Shown here in pieces: positions 31,774 to 40,773 of a stretch of DNA of 64,000 bases; position 1 is the first letter of the stretch; every line of letters starts with the position of its first letter. Position numbers and translations under genes: made by a program. The stretch comes from Rhodoferax saidenbachensis (lineage in GTDB: Bacteria; Pseudomonadota; Gammaproteobacteria; Burkholderiales; Burkholderiaceae_C). The stretch spans positions 2,418,001 to 2,482,000 of the forward strand of contig NZ_CP019239.1 of NCBI RefSeq assembly GCF_001955715.1, written 5' to 3'. The notes beneath the pieces were generated by a model. The model saw nothing but the letters and a program-made list of their open reading frames with translations, was not told where the DNA came from and ran no database searches.

Positions 31774-33804
31774 ATGAATCCCCTGCTGCAATTCGACGCC
31801 CTGCCCCTGTTTGACCAGATTCGCCCCGAGCATGTGGCACCGGCCATCGAAAACCTGCTGGCCCAGGCCAGCACCGCGCTCGAAACCGTCACCGCGCCGG
31901 ACTTCCCGGCCCAGTGGGACGCGATTGCGCGTGAGCTGGATGTATCCACCGAAAAGCTGGGTACCGCGTGGGGCGCCGTGAGCCACCTCAACAGCGTGGC
32001 CGACACCCCCGAGCTGCGCGCCGCCTACAACGCGGCCCTGCCCTTGGTGACCGAATTCTGGACCCGCCTGGGCGCGGACGAGCGCCTGTACGCCAAGTAC
32101 AAGGCCATAAACGTCAACGCGCTGAATGCCGAACAGCGCCAGGCACACAAAAACGCCGTGCGCAACTTTGTGCTCGGTGGTGCTGAACTGCAGGGCGAGG
32201 CCCGCACGCGCTTTGCCGAGATTCAGGAAAAGCAGGCCGAGCTGAGCCAAAAGTTCAGCGAGAACACACTGGACGCCACCGACGCTTTCAGCTATTACGC
32301 GGCAAAGAACGAACTGGACGGTGTGCCGGACGACGTGCAGCAGGCCGCACTGGCCGCGGCCCAGGCCGAAGGCAAAGAAGGCTACAAACTCACGCTGAAG
32401 ATGCCCTGCTACCTGCCGGTCATGCAGTTCGCCGCCAGCAGCGCCCTGCGCCAGACCCTGTACCGGGCTTACGTCACACGCGCCTCTGACCAGGCTGACG
32501 CCAGCGGACTGAAGTTCGACAACGGCCAGAACATCCGCAGCATCCTCGCGCTGCGCCAAGAAGAAGCCCGCCTGCTGGGTTACCCCAACTTCGGCGCCGT
32601 CTCCGTCGTCGCCAAGATGGCCGATTCGCCGCAGGCCGTCATCACCTTCCTGCGTGATTTGGCCCACAAAGCCCGTCCCTTTGCCGAAAAAGACCTGGCC
32701 GACCTGCGCGCCTTTGCGCGTGACAACCTCGGCCTGAGTGATCCGCAGGCCTGGGACTGGCCTTATATCAGCGAGAAGCTCAAGGAAGCGCGTTATTCCT
32801 TCAGTGAACAGGAAGTCAAACAGTACTTCACCGCACCCAAGGTGCTGGCGGGCCTGTTCAAGATTGTGGAAACCCTGTTTGACGTAGCCATCCAGCGTGA
32901 CAGTGCGCCCGTGTGGAACGCAGGCGTGGAGTTCTACCGCATTGAACGCGGTGGCCAGTTGGTTGGCCAGTTCTACCTCGACCCATCCGCCCGCAGCGGC
33001 AAGCGTGGTGGCGCCTGGATGGACGATGTGCGCACGCGCTGGCTGCGCCCCGACAACGGCAAGCTGCAAACCCCGGTGGCGCACCTGGTCTGCAACTTTG
33101 CTGACGGCGTGGATGGCAAACCGGCCTTGCTCACGCACGACGACGTCACCACGCTGTTCCACGAATTCGGCCACGGCCTGCACCACATGCTCACGCAGGT
33201 GAACGAGCGTGATGTGTCCGGCATCAGCGGTGTGGAGTGGGACGCGGTGGAACTGCCCAGCCAATTCATGGAAAACTTCTGCTGGGAATGGAATGTGCTG
33301 CAGCACATGACCGCCCATGTGGATACCGGTGCGCCGCTGCCACGCGCCCTGTTCGACAAGATGCTGGCCGCCAAGAACTTCCAGAGCGGCATGCAGACCC
33401 TGCGCCAGATCGAGTTTTCGCTCTTCGACATGCTGCTGCACACCGAGCATGACCCTGCAAACGACTTCATGCCTTTGCTGGCGCAAGTGCGCAAAGAAGT
33501 GTCGGTCTTGCAGCCCCCGGCCTGGAGCCGCGCCATGCATACATTCAGTCACATTTTTGCCGGCGGTTACGCCGCGGGTTACTACAGTTACAAGTGGGCC
33601 GAGGTGCTGTCTGCTGATGCGTATGCCGCATTTGAAGAAACAGCGCGCCCCGATGGCTTGCCGAATGTGGAAACCGGTAGAAAATACCGCCAAGCCATTC
33701 TGGAAGCGGGCGGCAGCCGCCCGGCCATGGAATCGTTCAAGGCCTTCCGGGGCCGCGAACCGTCGCTGGACGCACTCTTGCGCCACCAGGGCATGGCTGC
33801 GTAA
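31774..33804 (+). CDS. prlC: oligopeptidase A (M3 metallopeptidase)
   Basis: 676 residues, the expected length. The zinc motif is H463EFGH467 in TLFHEFGHGLHHML, with the third ligand Glu in GISGVEWDAVELPSQFMENF. The N-terminus NPLLQFDALPLFDQIRPEHV and SPVSHLNS-like AVSHLNSVADTPELR match PrlC. It degrades cytoplasmic peptides including cleaved signal peptides. It follows folD by about 50 nt and may share its transcript. Confidence 0.95.
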   Translation: MNPLLQFDALPLFDQIRPEHVAPAIENLLAQASTALETVTAPDFPAQWDAIARELDVSTEKLGTAWGAVSHLNSVADTPELRAAYNAALPLVTEFWTRLGADERLYAKYKAINVNALNAEQRQAHKNAVRNFVLGGAELQGEARTRFAEIQEKQAELSQKFSENTLDATDAFSYYAAKNELDGVPDDVQQAALAAAQAEGKEGYKLTLKMPCYLPVMQFAASSALRQTLYRAYVTRASDQADASGLKFDNGQNIRSILALRQEEARLLGYPNFGAVSVVAKMADSPQAVITFLRDLAHKARPFAEKDLADLRAFARDNLGLSDPQAWDWPYISEKLKEARYSFSEQEVKQYFTAPKVLAGLFKIVETLFDVAIQRDSAPVWNAGVEFYRIERGGQLVGQFYLDPSARSGKRGGAWMDDVRTRWLRPDNGKLQTPVAHLVCNFADGVDGKPALLTHDDVTTLFHEFGHGLHHMLTQVNERDVSGISGVEWDAVELPSQFMENFCWEWNVLQHMTAHVDTGAPLPRALFDKMLAAKNFQSGMQTLRQIEFSLFDMLLHTEHDPANDFMPLLAQVRKEVSVLQPPAWSRAMHTFSHIFAGGYAAGYYSYKWAEVLSADAYAAFEETARPDGLPNVETGRKYRQAILEAGGSRPAMESFKAFRGREPSLDALLRHQGMAA

Positions 33805-33831
33805 ACTTTGTCGTTGTCTGGGAGCCTATTG

Positions 33832-34476
33832 ATGATCAACCACCACCGCACTTTCCTTGCCGCCCTGCTGGCGGGGTCTGCCTTGCTGTCGTTCACCACG
33901 GGTACACAGGCCCAAACCATTTACCGCATCGTCGGTGCGGATGGCAAGGTGACGTTTTCTGACAAACCACCGGCCTCTGCCGACCAAGGCAAGATTGCCG
34001 GTACCGGTGTAGGCGCTGCGGGTGCGGCGGGCAATACGTCATTGCCGTTCGAGCTGCGCCAGGTGGCGTCCAAATACCCGGTCACGCTGTACACCTCGGC
34101 CGAATGTGCCCCCTGTGGTGCGGGTCGCGCGCTCCTCTCCAGCCGTGGCGTGCCATTCAATGAACGCACCGTCAGCACCGCAGAAGATGCCGCCGCCCTG
34201 CAACGCCTGAGCGGCGAAAACTCCCTGCCCTTCCTGACAATTGGCAGCCAGCGTATCAAGGGTTATTCGGACAGTGAGTGGGTGCAGTACCTGGACGCAG
34301 CGGGTTACCCCAAGACTTCGGTGTTGCCCGCAGGCTTCCGGAATGCACCGGCCGCACCGCTGGTGACCGTGCAAAGGGCCCCAACCCGCGCCGAAGAAAA
34401 ACCACCGGCACCCGCTGAAACCACACCTGTTGATTCCGGCCCAGGCCCTAGCAATCCGGCTGGCATCACCTTCTAA
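33832..34476 (+). CDS. exported glutaredoxin-like protein with DUF4124
   Basis: 214 residues. Signal peptide: FLAALLAGSALLSFTTGTQAQ. Next a DUF4124 segment (TIYRIVGADGKVTFSDKPPA), then a thioredoxin-fold/glutaredoxin domain with the redox pair in SAECAPCGAGRALLSSRGV and the cis-Pro in NSLPFLTIGSQRIKGYS. A Pro/Glu-rich tail ends the protein. It is probably a periplasmic thiol protein. GGGAG lies 8 nt upstream; it follows prlC by 27 nt. Confidence 0.85.
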   Translation: MINHHRTFLAALLAGSALLSFTTGTQAQTIYRIVGADGKVTFSDKPPASADQGKIAGTGVGAAGAAGNTSLPFELRQVASKYPVTLYTSAECAPCGAGRALLSSRGVPFNERTVSTAEDAAALQRLSGENSLPFLTIGSQRIKGYSDSEWVQYLDAAGYPKTSVLPAGFRNAPAAPLVTVQRAPTRAEEKPPAPAETTPVDSGPGPSNPAGITF

Positions 34477-34488
34477 AACACGGGTCGG

Positions 34489-35157
34489 TCAGTGGCGGTC
34501 TGACACACCAGACTGCCACTCGGGCAGGCGCCAGTCCCGGTGCAGGGCCAGCAGGCGCAGCACCGTCGCAGTGGCCGCAGCGGCTACCAGACTGCCCCAC
34601 TGCGGCACGCCGCCCATCTGCGCAGCCACCATGACCCAGCCCCCGGCGAAAGAACACACGGCATAAGGCTGGTGATCCTTGAACGCACGCGGGATTTCGT
34701 TGCAGACGATATCGCGCATCACGCCGCCAAACACTGCCGTCACCATGCCCATGAGCACCGCCACGATGGCGGGCATGGAAGCATCCAGCGCAATTTGGGT
34801 GCCCCCGGCCGTGAACAGCCCCAGGCCTAGCGCATCGGGCCACTGCATGGCGCGTTCGGTGGGTTCGAAATGGCGGATGCGCAGAAACACCATGGCACCT
34901 ATGCACAGGGCCAGCAGAACCCACAGCCAGGTGGCGTGTTGCACCCAGAAGAACGGGCGCCGGTCCAACAGGATGTCGCGCAGCGTGCCGCCACCAAACG
35001 CGGCCAACCACGCCACCACACATACGCCCACCGCGTCCAGCCGCTTGCGCGCTGCGGCAATCAGGCCGGAGAGCGCGAAGGCCACGGTGGCGGCAGCCTC
35101 AATGGCGATCTGCGTGTTCGACGCTGTCAGCACGTCGTTGAGATGCGGTACCGCCAT
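34489..35157 (-). CDS. TRIC/UPF0126 family cation channel-like membrane protein
   Basis: 222 residues, about seven helices in two similar halves. Each half has the family's Gly-rich motif: FGGGTLRDILLDRRPFFW near residue 54 and FGGVMRDIVCNEIPRAF near residue 142. Prokaryotic TRIC proteins form trimeric K+-permeable pores. Lies beside rpiA on the same strand (25 nt apart), which may be co-transcribed upstream of it. Confidence 0.88.
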   Translation of the reverse strand: MAVPHLNDVLTASNTQIAIEAAATVAFALSGLIAAARKRLDAVGVCVVAWLAAFGGGTLRDILLDRRPFFWVQHATWLWVLLALCIGAMVFLRIRHFEPTERAMQWPDALGLGLFTAGGTQIALDASMPAIVAVLMGMVTAVFGGVMRDIVCNEIPRAFKDHQPYAVCSFAGGWVMVAAQMGGVPQWGSLVAAAATATVLRLLALHRDWRLPEWQSGVSDRH

Positions 35158-35182
35158 GCGCTGCCTTTGCGTTGGTTGTGGA

Positions 35183-35881
35183 TCAGAAAGTCAGTGTCTT
35201 CACGCCGCTGGCGGTACCCAGCAGGCAGACCTGGGCACGCTGGTACGCAAACACACCTACCGTCACCACGCCAGGCCACTGGCTGATCTCGGCCTCAAAG
35301 GCCAATGGGTCAGTGATCTGCAAGCCGGTGACGTCCACGATGTGCTGGCCGTTGTCGGTGACCAGCGGTTGGCCATCCTTCAGGCGGACCTTGGCACTGC
35401 CACCGCGGGCTACAAACTGCGCGATGACGCGTTTGGTCGCCATGGGGATAACTTCCACGGGCAACGGGAACTTGCCCAACGTAGTGACGAGTTTGGATTC
35501 ATCAGCAATACACACAAACTGCTTGGACAACGCCGCCACGATCTTCTCGCGCGTGAGCGCAGCGCCACCGCCCTTGACCATGTTGCCTTTGCCATCGATC
35601 TCGTCCGCACCGTCGATGTAGACCGACAACGCATCCACCTCGTTGGCATCAAACACTTTGATGCCCAGCGCCAGCAGGCGCTCAGTGCTGGCGACCGAGC
35701 TGGAGACGGCGCCCTTGATCTGGTCTTTCATGCTGGCCAGCGCATCGATGAACTTGTTGACGGTAGAGCCTGTGCCCACGCCCACAATCTCGCCGGGCAC
35801 CACGTATTGGAGGGCGGCCTGGCCGACCAGGGTTTTGAGTTGGTCTTGGGACAGGGCCGCGGGGGATGTGGAGGTGGTCAT
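35183..35881 (-). CDS. rpiA: ribose-5-phosphate isomerase A
   Basis: 232 residues. RpiA signatures: [51 protein letters not shown] with the catalytic Asp/Lys region, ALTREKIVA, and [11 protein letters not shown]. It interconverts ribose 5-phosphate and ribulose 5-phosphate in the pentose phosphate pathway. The start at 35881 gives the usual length. It is divergent from pyrD with 42 nt between the starts. Confidence 0.96.
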   Translation of the reverse strand: MTTSTSPAALSQDQLKTLVGQAALQYVVPGEIVGVGTGSTVNKFIDALASMKDQIKGAVSSSVASTERLLALGIKVFDANEVDALSVYIDGADEIDGKGNMVKGGGAALTREKIVAALSKQFVCIADESKLVTTLGKFPLPVEVIPMATKRVIAQFVARGGSAKVRLKDGQPLVTDNGQHIVDVTGLQITDPLAFEAEISQWPGVVTVGVFAYQRAQVCLLGTASGVKTLTF

Positions 35882-35923
35882 CTGGGACAATAGGGCGAGT
35901 TGAAGAATTGCAGGAATTATCCG

Positions 35924-37033
35924 ATGTCTCTGGTTCCCTACGCCCTGGCGCGCCGTGTTTTGTTCTCCCTGGACGCCGAGGTGGCCCATGAAATCACCAT
36001 GGCGGGCCTGGCCGCCACGCAGGGCAACCCGCTGAAACTCGCCTACTGCGCCCCGCGAGTGGACGACCCGATTGAGGTCGCAGGCCTCAAATTCCCCAAC
36101 CGGGTGGGCATGGCCGCCGGGCTGGACAAGAACGCCCGCTGTATCGACGGCCTGGGCGCCATGGGCTTTGGCTTTGTCGAAGTGGGCACGGTCACGCCGC
36201 TGGCCCAGCCCGGCAACCCCAAGCCACGCATGTTCCGCCTGCCCGAGGCCAGCGCGCTGATCAACCGCTTGGGCTTCAACAACGAAGGACTGGATGCCTT
36301 TGTCGACCACGTGCAGCGCTCGGCGCTGCGCCGCCAGAAAAATCAGTCCCTGTTGCTGGGGCTGAATATCGGCAAGAACGCCGCCACGCCCATTGAGCGC
36401 GCCACCGAGGACTACCTGACCTGCCTGGACGGCGTCTACGCCCATGCCGACTACATCACGGTCAATATCTCCAGCCCCAATACGCAGAACCTGCGTTCAC
36501 TGCAAAGCGATGCGGCGCTGGACGCGCTCTTGGGTGCGATTGCCGAACGGCGCGAACTGCTGGCGCAAAAGCACGGTCAACCGGACGGCAAAGGCGGCAT
36601 GTCACCACGCCGCGTGCCCATCTTCCTGAAAATCGCCCCCGATCTGGACGAAGCCCAGATCGCCGTGATTGCCGCCACACTGCAACGCTACGGCTGCGAC
36701 AGCAGTGGCAAAGTCACCAATGCCTGGGGCGTGATCGGCACCAACACCACATTGGCACGTGATGCCGTCCAAGGCATGGCGCATGCCGAAGAAACCGGCG
36801 GCCTGTCGGGCGCACCCGTGCTGGCCAAGAGCAATGCGGTAATTGCGCAGTTGCGTGCGGCGCTGGGCCCACAGTTCCCCATCATTGGCGTGGGCGGCAT
36901 TCTGACCGCCGACGATGCCGTGAGCAAGATCAAGGCGGGGGCGGATCTGGTGCAGATCTACACCGGGCTAATCTACAGCGGGCCGGAGCTGGTGCGGGAT
37001 GCCGCGCGGGCGATCAAGGCTTTGCGCGGTTAG
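35924..37033 (+). CDS. pyrD: dihydroorotate dehydrogenase, quinone-dependent (class 2)
   Basis: 369 residues. Class 2 features: N-terminal membrane-association helix ([17 protein letters not shown]), [54 protein letters not shown] with the catalytic Ser, FLKIAPDL, and the FMN site [20 protein letters not shown] followed by VQIYTGLIY. It oxidises dihydroorotate to orotate, passing electrons to quinone. AGGA lies 9 nt before the ATG. Confidence 0.97.
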   Translation: MSLVPYALARRVLFSLDAEVAHEITMAGLAATQGNPLKLAYCAPRVDDPIEVAGLKFPNRVGMAAGLDKNARCIDGLGAMGFGFVEVGTVTPLAQPGNPKPRMFRLPEASALINRLGFNNEGLDAFVDHVQRSALRRQKNQSLLLGLNIGKNAATPIERATEDYLTCLDGVYAHADYITVNISSPNTQNLRSLQSDAALDALLGAIAERRELLAQKHGQPDGKGGMSPRRVPIFLKIAPDLDEAQIAVIAATLQRYGCDSSGKVTNAWGVIGTNTTLARDAVQGMAHAEETGGLSGAPVLAKSNAVIAQLRAALGPQFPIIGVGGILTADDAVSKIKAGADLVQIYTGLIYSGPELVRDAARAIKALRG

Positions 37034-37046
37034 GTTTTCTCCTGCC

Positions 37047-37115
37047 GGGGCGGGAATGCCTGAGTGCCTCATGGTGCGACATACGCACAAATCGGCCCCC
37101 AGGCATCCCCACCCC
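37047..37115. terminator. inverted repeat between convergent pyrD and the LhgO-like gene
   Basis: GGGGCGGGAATGCCTG (37047-37062) and CAGGCATCCCCACCCC (37100-37115) pair at 14 of 16 positions across a 37-nt spacer. There is no T-run, so a Rho-independent mechanism is uncertain; it may still separate the two convergent transcripts. Confidence 0.4.
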
Positions 37116-37131
37116 AGCGAATCGTTGCTGA

Positions 37132-38232
37132 TTAGTCAGCCAGCAATTCAGCGACGCACTCACCAATCGCCAACGAACTGGTCAGCCCAGGCGATTCGAT
37201 ACCAAACAAGTTCACCAGCCCAGCCACGCCGTGGTCCTTGGGACCCTGGATGCAAAAATCCCGTGCAGCTTCCGTCGGCCCGTTGATCTTGGGCCGCATG
37301 CCCGCGTAGGCCGGCTGCAACGCACCGTCCGGCAGGTCGGGCCAGTACTTGCGCACCTCGGCGTAAAAGGCATCGCCACGGCGCGCGTCCACCACCAGAT
37401 CGTCGGGGTTATCGACCCACTGCACATCGGGGCCAAACTTGGCCTGGCCGCCCAGGTCCAGCGTCAGGTGCACGCCCAGGCCCGCTGCTTCGGGCACCGG
37501 GTAGATCAGGTGGGAGAACGGCGCGCGGCCAGCCAGCGTGAAGTAATTGCCCTTTGCGTAATGCGGTGTGGGTACATGGCGCGCGGCCAGCCCCGCAAAG
37601 CGCGCGGCCAGCGCCGGGGCGTGCAGGCCCGCCGCGTTCACTACGCTTTTGGCCCGCAGCTGGGTGCCCTCTTCCGCTATTAAAGTAATAGCTGCTTGCG
37701 CAATCTCTGCGCGGGCTAGAGGCGAATTTAATGCCAAAATGCCACCGGCATTCTCCAGATCGGCCAGGAGCGACAACATGAGCGCATGGCTGTCCACAAT
37801 GCCCGTGGACGGGGAATGCAGCGCCGCCAGGCACTGCAAAGCGGGCTCGGCGGCGCGGGCCTGCTCTGCAGTCAGCAACACCAAATCGTTCACGCCATTC
37901 GCCGCCGCTTTGGCCCGTATGGCTTGCAACTGCGCAACCTGTGCGTCCGCAGTGGCGACTATGAATTTCCCGCATCGGCTATGTGGCACGTTGCGCTCAG
38001 CGCAGTAGTCATACAGCAGCGCCTTGCCACGCACACACAACTGGGCCTTGAGCGAATCTTTCGCGTAGTAGATGCCGGCGTGGATGACTTCGCTGTTGCG
38101 CGCACTGGTTTGTGTGCCGATGGCGTTGCAGGCTTCGAGTACCAGCACCTCGTGCCCGGCCAGTGCCAGCGCGCGCGCTACGGCCAGACCGACTACGCCC
38201 GCCCCGATAACAACACAGTCCACCTGCTCCAT
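37132..38232 (-). CDS. FAD-dependent oxidoreductase, LhgO (L-2-hydroxyglutarate dehydrogenase)-like
   Basis: 366 residues. FAD-binding [20 protein letters not shown] at the N-terminus, then [20 protein letters not shown], typical of the LhgO/DAO family, [18 protein letters not shown], and a C-terminal [16 protein letters not shown] and [20 protein letters not shown]. It likely oxidises a 2-hydroxy acid and feeds electrons to the quinone pool. A Comamonadaceae repeat lies in frame near residue 170-186. It overlaps the upstream lipoprotein gene as ATGA. L-2-hydroxyglutarate as substrate is the nearest known case, not proven. Confidence 0.85.
   Translation of the reverse strand: MEQVDCVVIGAGVVGLAVARALALAGHEVLVLEACNAIGTQTSARNSEVIHAGIYYAKDSLKAQLCVRGKALLYDYCAERNVPHSRCGKFIVATADAQVAQLQAIRAKAAANGVNDLVLLTAEQARAAEPALQCLAALHSPSTGIVDSHALMLSLLADLENAGGILALNSPLARAEIAQAAITLIAEEGTQLRAKSVVNAAGLHAPALAARFAGLAARHVPTPHYAKGNYFTLAGRAPFSHLIYPVPEAAGLGVHLTLDLGGQAKFGPDVQWVDNPDDLVVDARRGDAFYAEVRKYWPDLPDGALQPAYAGMRPKINGPTEAARDFCIQGPKDHGVAGLVNLFGIESPGLTSSLAIGECVAELLAD
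37676..37727. repeat. Comamonadaceae-type palindromic repeat, copy 7, inside the LhgO-like CDS
   Basis: 17-nt palindrome GCTATTAAAGTAATAGC followed by TGCTTGCGCAATCTCTGCGC and GGGCTAGAGGCGAATTTAA. The frame stays open and reads [20 protein letters not shown] on the gene's strand. Confidence 0.82.
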
Positions 38233-38711
38233 CAGGGAGTCACAGTCTGCAGTTCAAACCCACGCCCCGGCAACTCCACCAGCCGCATACCCGGCGGCAC
38301 GGCCAGATAGGCTTTGGCGTACTGGTTGGACAGGCCAAACACCAGGCTTGCGGGTTCTGTGGCGCTGGGGCTGTAACCGTAACCGCGGGTGGCACTGAGC
38401 AGCGTGAACGGAATCACAGCCTCCGAGCCGTCATTGCAGTGCAGATCGACCCGCCCCGTGGTGGTGCCGTCGTAGCGGATGGAGCCAAAGCAGTTGCGTA
38501 CCGTTCCCCGGCCACCGCTGAACTCCACCGTGCCCGTGCGGTCCGGTGCGAATGCAACGTTGCCATGCAAAACCTGGTTGTGGATGATCACCACGGCCTC
38601 GGCGCGGCTGGAGAAAACACGACCCGTGCGATCTTCAATCATTGCACACCCGGTCAGGCCCCAGACGATGCAACACAGCGCCAGCGTGCCCGCAAATTGT
38701 CGATATGCCAT
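38232..38711 (-). CDS. small lipoprotein of unknown function
   Basis: 159 residues. Lipoprotein signal [15 protein letters not shown] with the lipidated Cys near residue 22. The mature part looks beta-rich with paired Cys ([27 protein letters not shown]), suggesting a disulfide. No family is recognised. Its TGA overlaps the ATG of the LhgO-like gene, so the two are translationally coupled. Its upstream region runs into the MITE-like element. Confidence 0.72.
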   Translation of the reverse strand: MAYRQFAGTLALCCIVWGLTGCAMIEDRTGRVFSSRAEAVVIIHNQVLHGNVAFAPDRTGTVEFSGGRGTVRNCFGSIRYDGTTTGRVDLHCNDGSEAVIPFTLLSATRGYGYSPSATEPASLVFGLSNQYAKAYLAVPPGMRLVELPGRGFELQTVTP

Positions 38712-38757
38712 GGGGTTTCCTCTTGAATGGGCTGGCCAGAGGCCGATGTACCATCTT

Positions 38758-39025
38758 AGAGCCTGTTCGGGGCCTTTTCGAGGTCACGTTGGGACGCAAT
38801 CGGGATGCGTTGTCCGCGAAGACCACGCCGCATGGGCGCATGCCCATGCAAGGGGTTTGGTGGGCAAATCGCCCGATTTCGTCCCAACCCGTAGGGCAAG
38901 TGCCTTTTCGGGTGGTCTGCGGTGTTGCAAAGCCTTGCCGGGCATCAGCCCGGCTGCGTTTTGCGCCTAGCAGCCCATCCCGAAAAAGTACTTGCGTGAC
39001 CCCGAAAAGGCCTCGAACAGGCTCT
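38758..39025. mobile_element. MITE-like element with 31-nt terminal inverted repeats
   Basis: 268-nt non-coding segment bounded by AGAGCCTGTTCGGGGCCTTT... (38758-38788) and the inverted copy ...AAAGGCCTCGAACAGGCTCT (38995-39025), with about two mismatches over 31 nt. Inside are further palindromes (GCATGGGCGCATGCCCATGC; CGGGCATCAGCCCGG). There is no transposase. No clear target duplication is seen beside it (TCTT / CACG). It separates the lipoprotein gene from the exported hydrolase, whose start lies just past the right end. Confidence 0.65.
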
Positions 39026-39048
39026 CACGAATCCCTTTGGAGAATCCC

Positions 39049-40086
39049 TTGGCACCTTCCGCATTCGACTCCCCTGCACCGGCACCCGCACGCCGCCTCT
39101 GGCTCCGACTGGTGCTGGGTCTGCTCGGGTTGATCCTGGTTGCCGGGGCTGTTTTCCTGACCGGGCCGCGCAACGAATTTGGGCCCGACACACCCACGCA
39201 GCGCGCCCTGCCGCCGCAGGACATTGCTGCACTGGATGCCTGGCTGCAAACCAGCGAGGCCACCTACACCGACATCCGGCCCGGCAACGCCAAAGGGATT
39301 GTGTGGAATTCGACCAACCACGAGCGCACACCCTGGGCCGTGGTGTACATCCACGGTTTCTCCGCCAGCCGGCTGGAAACAGCACCGGTGGCCGAGCGTG
39401 TGGCCAAGGAGCTGGGTGCCAATACCTTCTATACACGGCTGGCCGGGCATGGGCGTTCCGGTGCCGCCATGGGTGAAGCCAGCCCGCAAGACTGGATGGC
39501 AGACGCCATCGAAGCGGTGCGCATTGGCAAAACCCTGGGCGAGCGCGTGCTGGTGATCAGCTGCTCAACCGGCTCCACACTGGCCACCTGGCTGGCGACC
39601 AGCGCGGAAGGCAACAGCGTGGCCGCGCACGCCTTCATCTCGCCCAACTTCGGCCCCAAGGACAAACGCTCCGAAATCATCAACGGCCCCTGGGGCAAGA
39701 ACATTGCGCTCGCGCTGGAGGGTGAAAACCGCGGCTGGACGCCCGAAGACAAGCGAGAAACCCAAGCCTGGACCACGCGTTACCCCACACGCGCGCTGTT
39801 TCCCATGATGGCCATGGTGAAACATGTGCGTGAGAGCGACCTGTCCACCTTCCAGACCCCGGTACTGGTGCTTTACAGCGAAACAGACCAGACGGTGGAC
39901 CCGGTCGAAACGCTGTCCGCCTACACCCGCATGGGCGCGCCGCTCAAAACGATGGAAGTGGTGAACTACAGCAAGAGCCGGGGCCAGCACGTGCTGGCTG
40001 GTGACATCAAGGACCCCGCAGCCGTGGCGCCCATGGTGGACAGCATCGTGAAATGGGCACGCACCCTGCCCAAGACACCGGGTTAA
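39049..40086 (+). CDS. membrane-anchored alpha/beta hydrolase
   Basis: About 345 residues from the TTG at 39049, chosen because GGAG lies 6 nt upstream; in-frame upstream codons run back into the MITE-like element. An N-terminal helix LRLVLGLLGLILVAGAVFLT acts as membrane anchor or signal. Hydrolase features: VYIHGFSASRLETAPVAERV, nucleophile elbow ISCSTGSTLATWLA, the acid in YSETDQTVDP and the His in SRGQHVLAGD. It probably acts on esters in the periplasm. The nucleophile motif CSTGS differs from the common GxSxG. Confidence 0.82.
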   Translation: MAPSAFDSPAPAPARRLWLRLVLGLLGLILVAGAVFLTGPRNEFGPDTPTQRALPPQDIAALDAWLQTSEATYTDIRPGNAKGIVWNSTNHERTPWAVVYIHGFSASRLETAPVAERVAKELGANTFYTRLAGHGRSGAAMGEASPQDWMADAIEAVRIGKTLGERVLVISCSTGSTLATWLATSAEGNSVAAHAFISPNFGPKDKRSEIINGPWGKNIALALEGENRGWTPEDKRETQAWTTRYPTRALFPMMAMVKHVRESDLSTFQTPVLVLYSETDQTVDPVETLSAYTRMGAPLKTMEVVNYSKSRGQHVLAGDIKDPAAVAPMVDSIVKWARTLPKTPG

Positions 40087-40105
40087 CTAAGCGCCTGTTT
40101 AGGCT

Positions 40106-40756
40106 CTAAGCCGATGCGCCGAACCTGAAACGCTGGCCCAGGCCAGCGAGCAGCACGTCCATCAGCGCGTCGACATTGGTCTGCGGTGCGATGCTGGGAA
40201 ACCAGGGGTCCTTCCCCATCACCAGCCCCAACGACACCATCCCGTGCAGACCTTGCCAGAAGATATGGGCCATCAGGTGCACGGTCGCTTCGTCTTCGGC
40301 CGCAGCGGCCTGCATCAGGCTGTAGGCAAAGGCATACGGGTCCTGCTCAGCATTGCCATGCTCCACCTCGGCTGCATCCACCGGCGTGTGGGGGCGCGGC
40401 TCCATGAACACCAGCGCGTATTCATCCGGGTGCTGCAAACCGAACTGCACATAGGCCTGACCCGCCAGGCGCAGACGCTCCACCGGATTGCTGCCTGCGG
40501 TCGCCGCGGTACGCATGGCACCCACCAGGGCCAGCAGGTCGTCGTCCATGGCGCGTGTGATCAGCGTGGCCTTGTCCTTGAACAGCGAATACACCACCGT
40601 GGTGGAGAAACCCGCTTCATGCGCCACGCGGCGGATGGTGACTTCGCCTGCACCGCCCTTCTTAATTAGCGCCTTGACCACCGCAAAGATATGCGTGCGC
40701 CGTGCTTCGGCCTCACGCGCCTTGCGCTGCTGGACGGTGCTCAGGGCTTCGGACAT
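40106..40756 (-). CDS. TetR-family transcriptional regulator
   Basis: 216 residues. Helix-turn-helix at about 15-62: AVVKALIKKGGAGEVTIRRV then AHEAGFSTTVVYSLFKDKATL. The ligand domain carries a WHG-type signature (LRLAGQAYVQFGLQHPDEYALVF, HIFWQGLHGMVSLGLV). It is convergent with the hydrolase gene, and its downstream partner on the same strand ends 18 nt away. The target is not evident. Confidence 0.88.
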   Translation of the reverse strand: MSEALSTVQQRKAREAEARRTHIFAVVKALIKKGGAGEVTIRRVAHEAGFSTTVVYSLFKDKATLITRAMDDDLLALVGAMRTAATAGSNPVERLRLAGQAYVQFGLQHPDEYALVFMEPRPHTPVDAAEVEHGNAEQDPYAFAYSLMQAAAAEDEATVHLMAHIFWQGLHGMVSLGLVMGKDPWFPSIAPQTNVDALMDVLLAGLGQRFRFGASA

Positions 40757-40773
40757 GCAGCTAGCTTAAAGCC

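Noticed and set aside
30808-33786. 992-codon open frame antisense to folD and prlC
   Set aside because: Spans two well-supported genes on the other strand and has no recognisable domain; a GC-rich shadow.
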